64,000 bases of DNA from Qipengyuania_B sp965214525 (GTDB lineage: Bacteria > Pseudomonadota > Alphaproteobacteria > Sphingomonadales > Sphingomonadaceae): positions 682,001 to 746,000 of the forward strand of contig OZ243959.1 in assembly GCA_965214525.1 (NCBI GenBank), given 5' to 3'. The notes under the pieces were generated by a model. The model was not told where the DNA came from. It saw only the letters and a list, made by a program, of their open reading frames with translations, and ran no database searches. Numbering within the stretch: position 1 is the stretch's first letter; every line of letters begins with the position of its first letter. Both the position numbers and the translations under genes were made by a program. Positions 1 to 8,954 of the stretch are shown piece by piece.

Positions 1-690
1 CAGGTCGAACGGTGCACGTGCTTGCAATACGGAGTGCTTCATGCCGGCAGCGACCAGGGGCAGCACCATGCCCGGTCGCGTGCCCAGTGAAACCGCATTC
101 AGCCTCGCATTGTCGTTGATGACACCAAGACAGACGGGATCGATGTCGGAGGCCGTGACCAGGGCGCGCGGCCATAACCGCAGAGCGGCAAACGCCAGCA
201 AGCCGGTCCCGCTGCCGATATCGGCGATCTGGCGGCTGACCAAGCCCGTTCGGCGCATGTGACCCAGCATCATCAGGCAGCCCGACGTGGTCGCATGCTG
301 GCCGGTGCCGAACGCCTGCCCTGCAGGGATGATGAGGTTATGGAAGCCGGCACTGTCCTCGTGTTCGGGCGTGCGGACGCAAAAGCGGCCCGCCCGCACC
401 GGTTCCATCCCGGCTTGGCTTAGCGTCAGCCAATCCTGCCGTGGCAGGCTTTCGACCGAAAAGCGGGGCGGATCGCCGGCGAATAGTGCGTTGATGCAGC
501 GCTTGTCATTCGCCGACGGCCGACGCGGCAGATAGGCCTCGATCACCCATTGCGAGGACGGGTCCGGATCGGCTTCGCGGCCGGACAGCACGATGTCAGG
601 AGGGAACTCCGATGCCGTCTGGTGGGCGTGCATGGCCGCCTCGATCTTTGCGCGCGCTGCACGACCGGTAATCTTCCAGCTAGCGGACAT
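1..690 (-). CDS. prmA: Ribosomal protein L11 methyltransferase (3' end beyond window)
   Basis: Reading the complement from the ATG at 690 gives 230 open codons that run off the left edge; the full protein is normally about 300 residues. PrmA trimethylates ribosomal protein L11 in the cytoplasm using S-adenosylmethionine. The segment GQAFGTGQHATT (residues 124-135) is the family hallmark, and DIGSGTG (157-163) is SAM motif I, followed by an acidic SDIDP strand. The catalytic motif further on is outside the window. The start lies 11 bp inside the end of the upstream SDR gene on the same strand, so the two are probably co-transcribed and translationally coupled. Confidence 0.9.
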   Translation of the reverse strand, partial: MSASWKITGRAARAKIEAAMHAHQTASEFPPDIVLSGREADPDPSSQWVIEAYLPRRPSANDKRCINALFAGDPPRFSVESLPRQDWLTLSQAGMEPVRAGRFCVRTPEHEDSAGFHNLIIPAGQAFGTGQHATTSGCLMMLGHMRRTGLVSRQIADIGSGTGLLAFAALRLWPRALVTASDIDPVCLGVINDNARLNAVSLGTRPGMVLPLVAAGMKHSVLQARAPFDL

Positions 691-1393
691 AGCTTGCGCC
701 GTTTGCATCGAGCGTTGCGCCCGTCATACTGGCGGGAGCGTCGAGGGCGCAAAAGACCGCGATCCGCCCGATCTCCTGGGGTTCGGCCACCCGCCCCAAT
801 GGGATATCGGCGAGTAGTTCGGGCCCGCCGCGGGATGCCAGATAGTCCCCCGCCATGGCGGTATCGACGAAACCGGGCGCGATCGCGAAGCTCAGGATAT
901 CGTTTCCGGCGTAAGCGCGCGCAATAGTCTTATGTAGCGCAAGCAACCCGCCTTTGGCCGCGGCATAATGCCAGTGCGCCGGCGAGTCTCCCCGATGCCC
1001 CGCTCTGCTCGCGACATGCACGATCCGGCCTGGAATGCCGCGTTGCAACCAGTGGAGTATCGCCAGGCGCGATAGCTCCGCCGCCGCGGTCAGGTTAATG
1101 CGGAGGGTCTTTTCCCATGCGGCGTGCCAATCGTCGCTGTCCCGGTCGAGGTCGCTCGCTTCGAACAGCCCGGCATTGTTGATCAGAACGTCAATCGTTC
1201 CCGTCTTGCTTTTGGCAATGGCAGCTTCCCACAATGCCGCCGCCGCACCGGCTCGTGCAAAATCAACGGCGATCTCGTCGCCTTGCGCGTTGACACTACG
1301 GTGCCCGATGATCTGCACCCCCCGGTCTTTCAACAAATCGTGGGTTGCCGCACCGATGCCTCGGCTCGATCCGGTCAGCAGGATGCAAGTCAT
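680..1393 (-). CDS. SDR-family NAD(P)-dependent oxidoreductase
   Basis: A 237-residue classical short-chain dehydrogenase. The dinucleotide motif TGSSRGIG is at residues 7-14, NNAG at 72-75, and the catalytic Ser129, Tyr143 and Lys147 (in HYAAAKGG) are all present. The C-terminus resembles FabG-like members, but the substrate cannot be read from sequence. The ATG at 1393 puts the nucleotide-binding strand directly at the N-terminus; the frame stays open upstream, but those extra residues look non-coding. It is divergent from sdhC (107-bp gap) and overlaps prmA by 11 bp. Confidence 0.85.
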   Translation of the reverse strand: MTCILLTGSSRGIGAATHDLLKDRGVQIIGHRSVNAQGDEIAVDFARAGAAAALWEAAIAKSKTGTIDVLINNAGLFEASDLDRDSDDWHAAWEKTLRINLTAAAELSRLAILHWLQRGIPGRIVHVASRAGHRGDSPAHWHYAAAKGGLLALHKTIARAYAGNDILSFAIAPGFVDTAMAGDYLASRGGPELLADIPLGRVAEPQEIGRIAVFCALDAPASMTGATLDANGASYVR

Positions 1394-1500
1394 GCAATAG
1401 ACTATCCGAAAGTTTGCAAGCTTTGTCGAGGCTACACCGCTTGCCTCGCCATTCAGGTGCGCTAAGGAGACGCTCTCAATAGGCTTGGAAACCGGCGACC

Positions 1501-1881
1501 ATGGCGCAACGACCGCTCTCACCGCATTTGCAGATCTGGAAATGGGGGCCGCACATGCTGGTCTCGATCCTGCACCGTGTAACAGGAGACGGCATGGCGT
1601 TGATTGGCCTCACGGTCTTGCTTTGGTGGTTAGGCGCTCTGGCAAGCGGGATCGAAGCCTACACGACCTTCATTGCTGTCATGACGAGTCCGGTGGGCTG
1701 GATCGTTCTAGTGGGCCTGAGCTGGGCTTTCTTCAACCACATGACGAGCGGACTGCGCCATTTCGTGCTCGATATTGGCGCAGGCTATGAGATTCAACGC
1801 AACAAGGCGTGGTCGATCGCCAGTCCGCTGATCGGCATCACGCTGACGATCGTGTTCTGGGCGATCGTCATCCTGACTTGA
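1501..1881 (+). CDS. sdhC: Succinate dehydrogenase cytochrome b556 subunit
   Basis: A 126-residue integral membrane protein with three hydrophobic segments (about 31-50, 60-80 and 106-125). The N-terminal HLQIWKWGPHMLVSILHRVTG is the typical SdhC quinone-site region, and His80/His87 in the FFNHMTSGLRH stretch are heme-side histidines. SdhC anchors the catalytic SdhAB dimer in the inner membrane and helps form the ubiquinone site. It is the first gene of sdhCDA, and the divergent 1394-1500 gap should carry the promoter. No strong Shine-Dalgarno sequence precedes the ATG. Confidence 0.95.
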   Translation: MAQRPLSPHLQIWKWGPHMLVSILHRVTGDGMALIGLTVLLWWLGALASGIEAYTTFIAVMTSPVGWIVLVGLSWAFFNHMTSGLRHFVLDIGAGYEIQRNKAWSIASPLIGITLTIVFWAIVILT

Positions 1882-1888
1882 GGGCTTA

Positions 1889-2305
1889 ATGGGTAAAAAC
1901 ACGACATTGGAGAAAGCCGGCGGGAAGGGCACGGCCATCGGCCGCGTTCGCGGGCTGGGCTCCGCGCACGAGGGTCCGCATCACTGGCTGCAGCAAAGGC
2001 TGACCGCCGTTGGCAATCTGGTGCTGGTGCTGTTCCTGTTGATCTCCTTCATCCTGCTGCCAGACCTGTCGTATCTCACGGTCCGTAACTGGTTGTCGGG
2101 CGTATTGCCTGCTTTCGCGCTCGCCTTGCTGATCATCTCGGTGTTCTGGCATGCCCGATTGGGTCTGCAGGTGCTGATCGAGGACTACGTCGACAACACC
2201 GGCAACAAATTCGCGGCCATATCACTCGTTAATATCGTGACTTTTGCCGGAGCGGCATTTGGACTGATATCGATCGCTCGCATCGCTTTGACAGGAACTC
2301 CTTGA
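1889..2305 (+). CDS. sdhD: Succinate dehydrogenase membrane anchor subunit
   Basis: A 138-residue protein with three membrane segments (about 41-58, 72-90 and 108-130). FWHARLGLQVLIEDYV (residues 86-101) is the SdhD heme motif, with His88 as the likely axial ligand. It pairs with SdhC to bind heme b and ubiquinone. It starts 7 bp after sdhC, and its TGA overlaps the sdhA ATG (TGATG), so the three genes form a tight operon. Confidence 0.95.
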   Translation: MGKNTTLEKAGGKGTAIGRVRGLGSAHEGPHHWLQQRLTAVGNLVLVLFLLISFILLPDLSYLTVRNWLSGVLPAFALALLIISVFWHARLGLQVLIEDYVDNTGNKFAAISLVNIVTFAGAAFGLISIARIALTGTP

Positions 2306-4149
2306 TGGTCCGCAATGCTTCTTTCGCTATCGGAGAGCGCGCTTATCCGGTTGTCGACCACACCTATGATACCGTTGTCGTGGGAGCCGGCGGCTCCGGC
2401 CTGCGCGCGACGATGGGCTCGGCCGAAGCCGGGCTGCGGACTGCCAACATTTCGAAGGTTTTTCCGACCCGGTCGCATACCGTCGCGGCGCAGGGTGGTA
2501 TCGCGGCCAGCCTGGGCAACAATACGCCCGACCACTGGTCATGGCACATGTACGATACCGTCAAAGGATCGGACTGGCTGGGCGACCAGGATGCGATCGA
2601 GTACCTCTGCCGCGAGGCCCCCCAGGCTGTGTACGAGCTTGAACACGCCGGGGTTCCTTTCAGCCGCAACGTCGATGGCACGATTTATCAGCGCCCGTTC
2701 GGCGGGCATATGCAGAATATGGGCGAAGGCCCGCCAGTTCAGCGCACTTGCGCGGCGGCAGACCGCACGGGCCATGCAATGCTGCATGCCCTCTATCAGC
2801 AGAGCCTGAAGTTCGATGCGGATTTCTTCATCGAATATTTCGCGCTCGACCTCATCATGGAGGATGGTGCGTGCCGTGGCGTCATCGCCCTGTGCATGGA
2901 TGACGGAACGATCCATCGGTTTCGGGCACAGGCGGTGGTCCTGGCGACCGGTGGCTACGGTCGCTGCTATTACACCGCGACCAGCGCTCACACCTGCACC
3001 GGCGATGGTGGCGGCATGGTATTGCGTGCTGGCCTGCCGATGCAGGACATGGAATTCGTTCAGTTCCACCCCACCGGTATCTATGGCGCGGGCGTGCTCA
3101 TTACCGAAGGCGCGCGGGGCGAGGGCGGCTACCTGACCAATTCCGAAGGCGAGCGGTTCATGGAGCGCTACGCTCCTTCTGCCAAGGATTTGGCGAGCCG
3201 CGATGTAGTGTCGCGCGCGATGGCGCTGGAAATGCGCGAAGGGCGCGGCGTGGGAACGGAGGGTGATCACATGTCGCTCCACCTGGACCACATCGATCCG
3301 GCAATCCTGGCCGAACGGTTGCCCGGTATCACGGAGAGCGGCAAGATTTTCGCCAATGTGGATCTGACGCGCCAACCGCTGCCCGTCACTCCAACGGTGC
3401 ATTACAACATGGGCGGTATTCCGACCAACTATCACGGCGAAGTCGTCACCTTGAAGGATGGCGATCCCGATGCCGTGGTGCCCGGCTTGTACGCGGCCGG
3501 CGAGGCTGGCTGCGTTTCTGTGCACGGGGCCAACCGGCTGGGATCCAACTCGCTTATCGATCTGGTGGTGTTCGGTCGGGCGATTGGTCATCGGTTGCGG
3601 GACACCATCCAGCCTGGTGCGAGCCAGGCGGAGATGCCCAAGCACGGTACTGAATTTGCACTCAACCGGCTCGATCATTTCCGCCATGCCAAAGGGGGCT
3701 CGCCCACGGCGGCGATCCGGTCCGACATGCAAAAGGTGATGCAGCGGCACGCTGCGGTCTTCCGCGACAGCGAGCTGATGTCTGAAGGCGTACGACTGCT
3801 GGAAGAGCAGAATCGCCGGTTGCAGGATATCGATGTTACCGATCGTTCGCTTATCTGGAACTCCGATCTCGTCGAGACGCTCGAGCTCGACAATCTGATG
3901 GCTCAGGCGAATGTCACGATGGTAAGCGCCGAGAACCGCAAGGAAAGCCGCGGTGCCCACGCACACGAAGATTACCCCGATCGTGACGACGCGAACTGGA
4001 TGAAGCACACGCTAAGCTGGTTCGATGGCTGGGGCGGGGGCGCTGCGGGTTCCGGAAACGGCGAAGTGCGGATCGATTACCGTCCGGTGCACGAATATAC
4101 GCTGACCGACGACATCGATTACATCGAGCCCAAAAAGCGAGTGTACTAA
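2305..4149 (+). CDS. sdhA: Succinate dehydrogenase flavoprotein subunit
   Basis: A 614-residue FAD-binding subunit that oxidises succinate to fumarate. GAGGSG (about 28-32) binds FAD, His58 in RSHTVAAQGG is the covalent FAD site, and HGANRLGSNSL (about 406-416) carries the catalytic arginine region. The ATG at 2305 is preferred over the in-frame TTG at 2302 because it sits on the sdhD stop as TGATG. Unlike the common sdhCDAB order, no sdhB follows: the next gene is a convergent peptidase. The iron-sulfur subunit is encoded at 46465-47247 on the other strand. Confidence 0.97.
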   Translation: MVRNASFAIGERAYPVVDHTYDTVVVGAGGSGLRATMGSAEAGLRTANISKVFPTRSHTVAAQGGIAASLGNNTPDHWSWHMYDTVKGSDWLGDQDAIEYLCREAPQAVYELEHAGVPFSRNVDGTIYQRPFGGHMQNMGEGPPVQRTCAAADRTGHAMLHALYQQSLKFDADFFIEYFALDLIMEDGACRGVIALCMDDGTIHRFRAQAVVLATGGYGRCYYTATSAHTCTGDGGGMVLRAGLPMQDMEFVQFHPTGIYGAGVLITEGARGEGGYLTNSEGERFMERYAPSAKDLASRDVVSRAMALEMREGRGVGTEGDHMSLHLDHIDPAILAERLPGITESGKIFANVDLTRQPLPVTPTVHYNMGGIPTNYHGEVVTLKDGDPDAVVPGLYAAGEAGCVSVHGANRLGSNSLIDLVVFGRAIGHRLRDTIQPGASQAEMPKHGTEFALNRLDHFRHAKGGSPTAAIRSDMQKVMQRHAAVFRDSELMSEGVRLLEEQNRRLQDIDVTDRSLIWNSDLVETLELDNLMAQANVTMVSAENRKESRGAHAHEDYPDRDDANWMKHTLSWFDGWGGGAAGSGNGEVRIDYRPVHEYTLTDDIDYIEPKKRVY

Positions 4150-4153
4150 CGCT

Positions 4154-4183
4154 CGTAAGCTGGCCTGACCGGAACGCGTTACG
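4154..4183. terminator. Weak hairpin between convergent sdhA and ypfJ-like gene
   Basis: In the 36-bp convergent gap, CGTAAGC (4154-4160) can pair with GCGTTACG (4176-4183) with one bulged base and a 15-nt loop. There is no T-run on either side, so use as a bidirectional terminator is only a guess. Confidence 0.25.
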
Positions 4184-4185
4184 GG

Positions 4186-5049
4186 TTATCCCACCGCCGT
4201 GATCCGGTCGCAAGCCGTATCGTCACCCTGCAATCCTAGCTGCAGCGCCTGCATGCGTTGTTCGCTGGTCCCGTGGGTAAAACTTTCAGGATTGACACCT
4301 TGGCCAGATCGGCGCTGCAGCGTATCGTCGCCGATAGCGCTGGCAGCGCGAAGACCTTCCTCGATGTCGCCCGGTTCGATGAGGTTGCGGTTGCGGCCTG
4401 CCCATACGCCCGCATAGCAATCCGCCTGCAATTCCATCAGCACCTGTAGCTGGTTCGCACCGCGTGGGTTCTGTTGCTGGCTGCTCTGTATCTGTCCGGC
4501 GATACCGGTAATGTTCTGGATGTGATGACCGTATTCGTGCGCGATGACGTAATAGCGCGCGAAGTCCCCACGCGCGCCCAGTTCACGATCCAGAGTGTCG
4601 TAGAACCGGGTGTCGATGTAGATGCCTTGGTCGGCGGGACAATAGAACGGACCAACGGCGCTGGTCGCCGGGCCACATCCTGTTTGCACGCGGCCGTTCT
4701 GAATGAACGTCAATTGCGGGTCGACGAATTCGAGGTTCGCATCCCGAAAGATCGGTTGCCAGGTCTGGTTGAGGGATTGCAGCGCATCGCAGGTCTCTGT
4801 GGCATACTGGTTGGCCGTGCACAGCGCCTGTTCGTCGGAACTGGTGGCGACTTCGGCTGGACCGCTACCTTGTACCCCCTCGACCACGCCTAGGGTCTGC
4901 GAGGGATCGAGCCCGAACACCAGATACCCGATGATAGCGATGACGATGCCGCCACATCCCAGCTTGCCGCCCCCACCGCCGGGAAAGCCGCCGCCGCCGC
5001 CCCCGCCGCGCACGCGAATGTTCCCGGTATCGAACGGATTGAGACGCAC
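4186..5049 (-). CDS. YpfJ-like neutral zinc metallopeptidase, membrane anchored
   Basis: A 287-residue protein matching the Pfam Zn_peptidase (YpfJ) family. It has a glycine-rich N-terminus (15-28), one transmembrane segment (about 33-47) and a periplasmic domain with the zinc-binding HEYGHH at 171-176. Several cysteines (77, 87, 125, 137) could form disulfides outside the cytoplasm. The family has no firmly established substrate; membrane protein quality control is a guess. It is divergent from guaB and convergent with sdhA. Confidence 0.88.
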   Translation of the reverse strand: MRLNPFDTGNIRVRGGGGGGGFPGGGGGKLGCGGIVIAIIGYLVFGLDPSQTLGVVEGVQGSGPAEVATSSDEQALCTANQYATETCDALQSLNQTWQPIFRDANLEFVDPQLTFIQNGRVQTGCGPATSAVGPFYCPADQGIYIDTRFYDTLDRELGARGDFARYYVIAHEYGHHIQNITGIAGQIQSSQQQNPRGANQLQVLMELQADCYAGVWAGRNRNLIEPGDIEEGLRAASAIGDDTLQRRSGQGVNPESFTHGTSEQRMQALQLGLQGDDTACDRITAVG

Positions 5050-5238
5050 GGCATGTTCCCCAAATGGCCTGCTAGAAATGTTCGTATGACGCTAGGCAAG
5101 CCGAATGAGTTTGTCGAACGTTTTGCCGGAACCGCGTTTGTGCCGACAGCGATTTTGCCATTGCCTCTAGCCCCGCGGCAGGCGGATGGTTACAGGACCG
5201 CTTCAAGCCCCATCCCGAGCCTGCGAAAGACACGCCCC

Positions 5239-6702
5239 GTGGCACAGCACGACATTCCCCTTGGCCTGACGTTCGATGATGTCCTGCTGCGTCCCGGTGC
5301 TAGCGATATTTTGCCTGGAATGGCGACGACCGGAACGCAGCTGACCCGCGAGATCGCCCTCAACATCCCGATCCTCTCCGCCGCCATGGACACCGTGACC
5401 GAAGCGGACATGGCCATCGTGATGGCGCAGCTTGGCGGGATAGGCGTGCTGCACCGCAATCTGGGTATCGAAGAGCAGGCGAATGCCGTGCGCGCGGTCA
5501 AACGGTTCGAAAGCGGCATGGTGGTCAATCCCATCACCATCGCGCCAGACGCGACACTGGGAGAAGCGCAGGCGCTGATGACACAGCATCGCATCAGCGG
5601 CATTCCGGTGACCGACCGTAGCGGGAAGCTGGTTGGTATCCTTACCAATCGCGACGTACGCTTTGCGGAGAACCCTGGCCAGCCGGTCCGCGAATTGATG
5701 ACGACGGATCAGTTGGCGACCGTGCCCCTTGGCACGAGTGGCGAAGAGGCGCGGCGTCTGCTGCACCAGCGCCGGATCGAAAAACTGTTGGTGGTGGACG
5801 ACGCTTATCGCTGTATCGGGCTGATTACGGTCAAGGATATCGAAAAGGCGGTCACCTATCCCGACGCGACCAAGGATGCCGGCGGCCGTCTGCGGGTGGC
5901 CGCGGCGACCACGGTCGGCGACAAGGGCTTCGAGCGAAGCGAGGCGCTGATCGAAGCCGAGGTGGATGTCGTTATCATCGACACCGCACATGGCCACAAT
6001 ATCGAGGTGGCGCGCGCTGTGGAACGGGTGAAGACGATGTCGAACTCGGTTCAGGTGGTCGCCGGAAATGTCGCCACTCAAGAGGCTACGAAAGCCCTGA
6101 TCGATGCCGGGGCGGACGCGGTGAAGGTCGGCATCGGACCAGGATCGATCTGCACGACGCGGGTGGTGGCAGGGGTCGGCGTACCGCAATTGACCGCTAT
6201 CATCGATTGCGCCGCCGAAGCTTCGAAGTCTGGTGTTCCTATCATTGCCGATGGCGGTCTGCGCACCAGCGGCGACGCAGCCAAAGCCTTGGCCGCCGGA
6301 GCTTCCGCAATCATGGTCGGTTCGCTGCTGGCGGGAACCGCGGAGGCGCCGGGAGAAACCTTTCTCTATCAAGGACGGAGCTACAAGAGCTATCGCGGGA
6401 TGGGCAGCGTAGGCGCGATGGCGCGCGGCAGCGCGGATCGGTATTTCCAGCAGGACGTGTCGCCCATGAAGCTGGTGCCAGAGGGGATCGAGGGGCAGGT
6501 CCCGTTCAAGGGGCCGGCGGCCAATGTCGTTCACCAACTGGTCGGCGGGATCAAGGCGGCCATGGGCTATACCGGCTCTGCCACGATCGCGGATCTGCAG
6601 GACCGGGCACGCTTCGTTCGGATCACCAATGCCGGGCTTTCGGAAAGCCATGTGCACGATGTTGCCATCACCCGTGAGGCGCCCAACTATCCTACGCGTT
6701 GA
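5239..6702 (+). CDS. guaB: Inosine-5'-monophosphate dehydrogenase
   Basis: A 487-residue IMPDH, the NAD-dependent IMP to XMP step that commits to GMP synthesis. The GTG at 5239 gives the family N-terminus (IPLGLTFDDVLLRPG) and normal length; the frame is open back to 5053, but that part is unlike IMPDH. Two CBS domains occupy about 100-210. The catalytic loop GPGSICTTRVVAG puts the nucleophilic Cys near residue 304, followed by IADGGLRTSGD and the RYFQQD flap. The 190-bp gap to the divergent peptidase probably holds its promoter. Confidence 0.95.
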   Translation: MAQHDIPLGLTFDDVLLRPGASDILPGMATTGTQLTREIALNIPILSAAMDTVTEADMAIVMAQLGGIGVLHRNLGIEEQANAVRAVKRFESGMVVNPITIAPDATLGEAQALMTQHRISGIPVTDRSGKLVGILTNRDVRFAENPGQPVRELMTTDQLATVPLGTSGEEARRLLHQRRIEKLLVVDDAYRCIGLITVKDIEKAVTYPDATKDAGGRLRVAAATTVGDKGFERSEALIEAEVDVVIIDTAHGHNIEVARAVERVKTMSNSVQVVAGNVATQEATKALIDAGADAVKVGIGPGSICTTRVVAGVGVPQLTAIIDCAAEASKSGVPIIADGGLRTSGDAAKALAAGASAIMVGSLLAGTAEAPGETFLYQGRSYKSYRGMGSVGAMARGSADRYFQQDVSPMKLVPEGIEGQVPFKGPAANVVHQLVGGIKAAMGYTGSATIADLQDRARFVRITNAGLSESHVHDVAITREAPNYPTR

Positions 6703-6708
6703 TCTGTC

Positions 6709-7890
6709 ATGAGAGAACCGGCACGCGTGCAGGCGGCCATCGAGGTGCTGGATGCCGTCATCCCCGCCTCGCAAACGAGCGGACCGCCTGCCGACCGGGT
6801 AATCGCCGATTACTTCAAGGTCCGCCGCTATGCCGGATCGAAGGACCGGCTGGCGGTTCGCGACCTTGTGTACGAGGCGATCCGGCGATGCGGCCCGGTT
6901 CCGCAAAGCGGTCGCGCGGCCTTGCTGCGACTGGCGCAATCGCGGCCCGAGCTACGAGATCTGTTCGATGGTTCGGCGCATGGTCCATTACCGATTGGAG
7001 ACAACGAGCGCGCGGCCGATAGTGGCACCGCGCCACTGTGGCTGGAACAACGCCTGATCGCTTCGGGGATGGACGAGGGCGGACTGGGTGCGCTGCTCGG
7101 CCGGGCGCCGCTTGATCTGCGGGTGAACCGCTTGCGTGCGGATCGAGCGACGATCGAATTGCCCGAGTTGGGCGAACCCCTGCTAGCGCCCGGCGGTTTA
7201 CGCCTGCCGGGCGGAACGCCGGTCGATAATTGGGCAGCCTATCGCGAAGGGCTGATCGAAGTTCAGGATCACGGCAGCCAGTGGGGGTGCATCGTGGCCG
7301 CTGCTCGGCCGGGTCAGACAATTATCGATCTATGCGCAGGCGCGGGTGGAAAGACGTTGGCGATGGCTGCGGCGATGCAGAACGAAGGCAGGATCATCGC
7401 CAGCGACACGGATCGGCGCCGACTATCCAACCTTGTGCCGCGCGCTGCGCGGGCCGGAGCGAAGATCATCGAGACTTGCCTGCTCGATCCCGGAAAGGAA
7501 CTGGCGGCGCTGGACGAATTTCGCGGCGCAGCAGACATGGTCCTTGTCGATGCCCCGTGTTCCAGTACCGGCACTTGGCGGCGCAATCCCGAAGCACGCT
7601 GGCGTCTCAGTCCCGCCGCCATCGATGGTTTCACGCAGCAGCAGGATCGATTGCTGGATATCGGCATGGCGCTGGTAAAGCCGGGCGGTACGCTGACCTA
7701 TGTCGTTTGCTCGCTACTCGATCAGGAGGGGGCGACATTGGTCGAACACGCGCTGACACGTCAGCCTGATTGGCGTGCGAAGGTGCTGGATCTTCCTATT
7801 GGCCGGCAACGGGGCCCAGGCTGGCGGTTGGAGCCGCCGCATGACGCAACGGACGGTTTTTTCATCGCCCAGCTATGTCGGACATGCTAG
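6709..7890 (+). CDS. RsmB/NOP-family RNA cytosine-C5 methyltransferase
   Basis: A 393-residue SAM-dependent enzyme predicted to make m5C in rRNA or tRNA. Motif I DLCAGAGGKT is near 206-215. DAPCSSTGTWRRNPEARW (about 280-297) carries the motif IV Cys that releases product, and YVVCSLLDQEG (about 331) carries the motif VI catalytic Cys. The N-terminal 130 residues resemble a shortened NusB-like region, and the protein is shorter than E. coli RsmB (about 430). The ATG lies 6 bp after the guaB stop, suggesting one transcript. Whether the target is 16S C967 cannot be told. Confidence 0.85.
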   Translation: MREPARVQAAIEVLDAVIPASQTSGPPADRVIADYFKVRRYAGSKDRLAVRDLVYEAIRRCGPVPQSGRAALLRLAQSRPELRDLFDGSAHGPLPIGDNERAADSGTAPLWLEQRLIASGMDEGGLGALLGRAPLDLRVNRLRADRATIELPELGEPLLAPGGLRLPGGTPVDNWAAYREGLIEVQDHGSQWGCIVAAARPGQTIIDLCAGAGGKTLAMAAAMQNEGRIIASDTDRRRLSNLVPRAARAGAKIIETCLLDPGKELAALDEFRGAADMVLVDAPCSSTGTWRRNPEARWRLSPAAIDGFTQQQDRLLDIGMALVKPGGTLTYVVCSLLDQEGATLVEHALTRQPDWRAKVLDLPIGRQRGPGWRLEPPHDATDGFFIAQLCRTC

Positions 7891-7949
7891 CCGCGTCGGG
7901 TATGGACGACCCTGCATCGAGCAGAGGCCAGCCGTTCAAGGAGTTCGCA

Positions 7950-8447
7950 ATGCGTTTCGCCCCGCCCGCCGCCGCCCTTACCCTGGCTTTCGCCCTTACG
8001 GCAAGCGTCGTCCAGAGCCAGGATCATCCGCCCGATCCACGGGCCGCGATGCTGGTGGCGCAGGGGGAAGCGGCGTTAAGCAACGGCGAGCCACAACTCG
8101 CAACCGACGCGTTCGAAGCGGCGCTGGCCATCGATCCTGCTTACACCGAGGCCTATGTCCGTCTGGCAGAAGCTGCGCGCGAAGAAGGTTTGCAAGGCAA
8201 GGCGATCACCTACTACCGCGCCATTTTGACCCGCCATCCGCGAAGCGTCGTCGCGATCTCCGGTGAGGGTGCAGCGCTCGCGGAGAAAGGTGCGCTGGAG
8301 AAGGCCCGGCGCAACCTTGCCAAATTGCAAAGCCTGTGCGGGGCGGAATGTGCGGAGACGCGGCAGCTTGTGCAGGCAATTGCAGCAGGCGCCAGAACGC
8401 CTGCCCTCGCCGCCGAAACGAACACGGATAGTCCGGCCGCGAACTGA
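7950..8447 (+). CDS. Exported tetratricopeptide repeat protein
   Basis: A 165-residue protein of unknown exact role. The start at 7950 is set by AAGGAG six bases upstream and by the signal peptide it gives (hydrophobic run about 6-22). Residues about 35-130 form TPR-type helix pairs (for example PQLATDAFEAALAIDPAY), so it probably scaffolds protein contacts in the periplasm. A conserved-looking CGAEC pair lies near residues 131-135. An in-frame ATG at 7875 inside the preceding gene is less likely, since it would bury the signal peptide. Confidence 0.75.
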   Translation: MRFAPPAAALTLAFALTASVVQSQDHPPDPRAAMLVAQGEAALSNGEPQLATDAFEAALAIDPAYTEAYVRLAEAAREEGLQGKAITYYRAILTRHPRSVVAISGEGAALAEKGALEKARRNLAKLQSLCGAECAETRQLVQAIAAGARTPALAAETNTDSPAAN

Positions 8448-8463
8448 CGGCATCCGGTAAGCC

Positions 8464-8479
8464 AGCGGCGAAGGCCGCT
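8464..8479. terminator. Bidirectional hairpin between convergent genes
   Basis: AGCGGC-GAAG-GCCGCT forms a perfect 6-bp stem with a tetraloop and overlaps the first bases of the convergent rppH stop. GC-rich and symmetric, it could end transcripts from both sides, but it lacks a T-run. Confidence 0.45.
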
Positions 8480-8954
8480 ACAGCAAGTTGCAAAACCCCT
8501 CGACCACTTCGCGATAGATACGCTTCTTGAAGGGTACGATGAGGTCGGGCAGTTGCGCGGGATCAACCCACTTGTGATCGCAGAACTCCGGCGGATCGTG
8601 CGCATCAAGGTTCACATCGCCCTCTTCGCCGGTGAAGCGCGCGAGGAACCATGTCTGCTCCTGCCCACGATATTTGCCGCCCCATAGCTTACCCTGCAAT
8701 TCATCGGGCAGGTCGTACCGTTTGGTGTCGGGCAACTGAGCGACGATCTCGATGAAGCGTGTCGGTATTCCGGTTTCCTCGCCAAGTTCGCGGATCGCCG
8801 CGCTATGCCGATCTTCGCCGTCGTCCACTCCACCCTGGGGCATTTGCCACCAGTCGCCTTCCTTGTTGTCAATGCGCCGCCCGACGAAGGCCTTGCCATC
8901 CTGGTTCACCAGCATCACCCCGACGCAAGGGCGATAAGCCAATACCTGGGTCAT
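8478..8954 (-). CDS. rppH: RNA pyrophosphohydrolase (Nudix)
   Basis: A 158-residue Nudix hydrolase. It removes pyrophosphate from the 5' end of triphosphorylated mRNAs, which exposes them to RNase E. The Nudix box spans 41-63 (GGVDDGE then REL-EE-GI), and the family signature WWQMPQGG precedes it. The length is right for RppH. The ATG at 8954 overlaps the stop of the upstream hydrolase as ATGA, so translation is coupled. The rne gene itself is elsewhere in this window (48.3-51.0 kb). Confidence 0.93.
   Translation of the reverse strand: MTQVLAYRPCVGVMLVNQDGKAFVGRRIDNKEGDWWQMPQGGVDDGEDRHSAAIRELGEETGIPTRFIEIVAQLPDTKRYDLPDELQGKLWGGKYRGQEQTWFLARFTGEEGDVNLDAHDPPEFCDHKWVDPAQLPDLIVPFKKRIYREVVEGFCNLL

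Noticed and set aside
2539..4008. 489-codon open frame antisense to sdhA
   Set aside because: A shadow of codon bias in GC-rich DNA; the sequence looks like no protein and sdhA is certain on the other strand.
5053..5238. Upstream extension of guaB from the ATG at 5053
   Set aside because: The added 62 residues are unlike IMPDH, which starts with the beta strand IPLGLTFDDVLLRPG; the stretch is better read as leader and promoter.
5203..6939. 578-codon open frame antisense to guaB and the RsmB-like gene
   Set aside because: It spans two well-supported genes, has no domain features and an Arg/His-rich composition typical of antisense frames.
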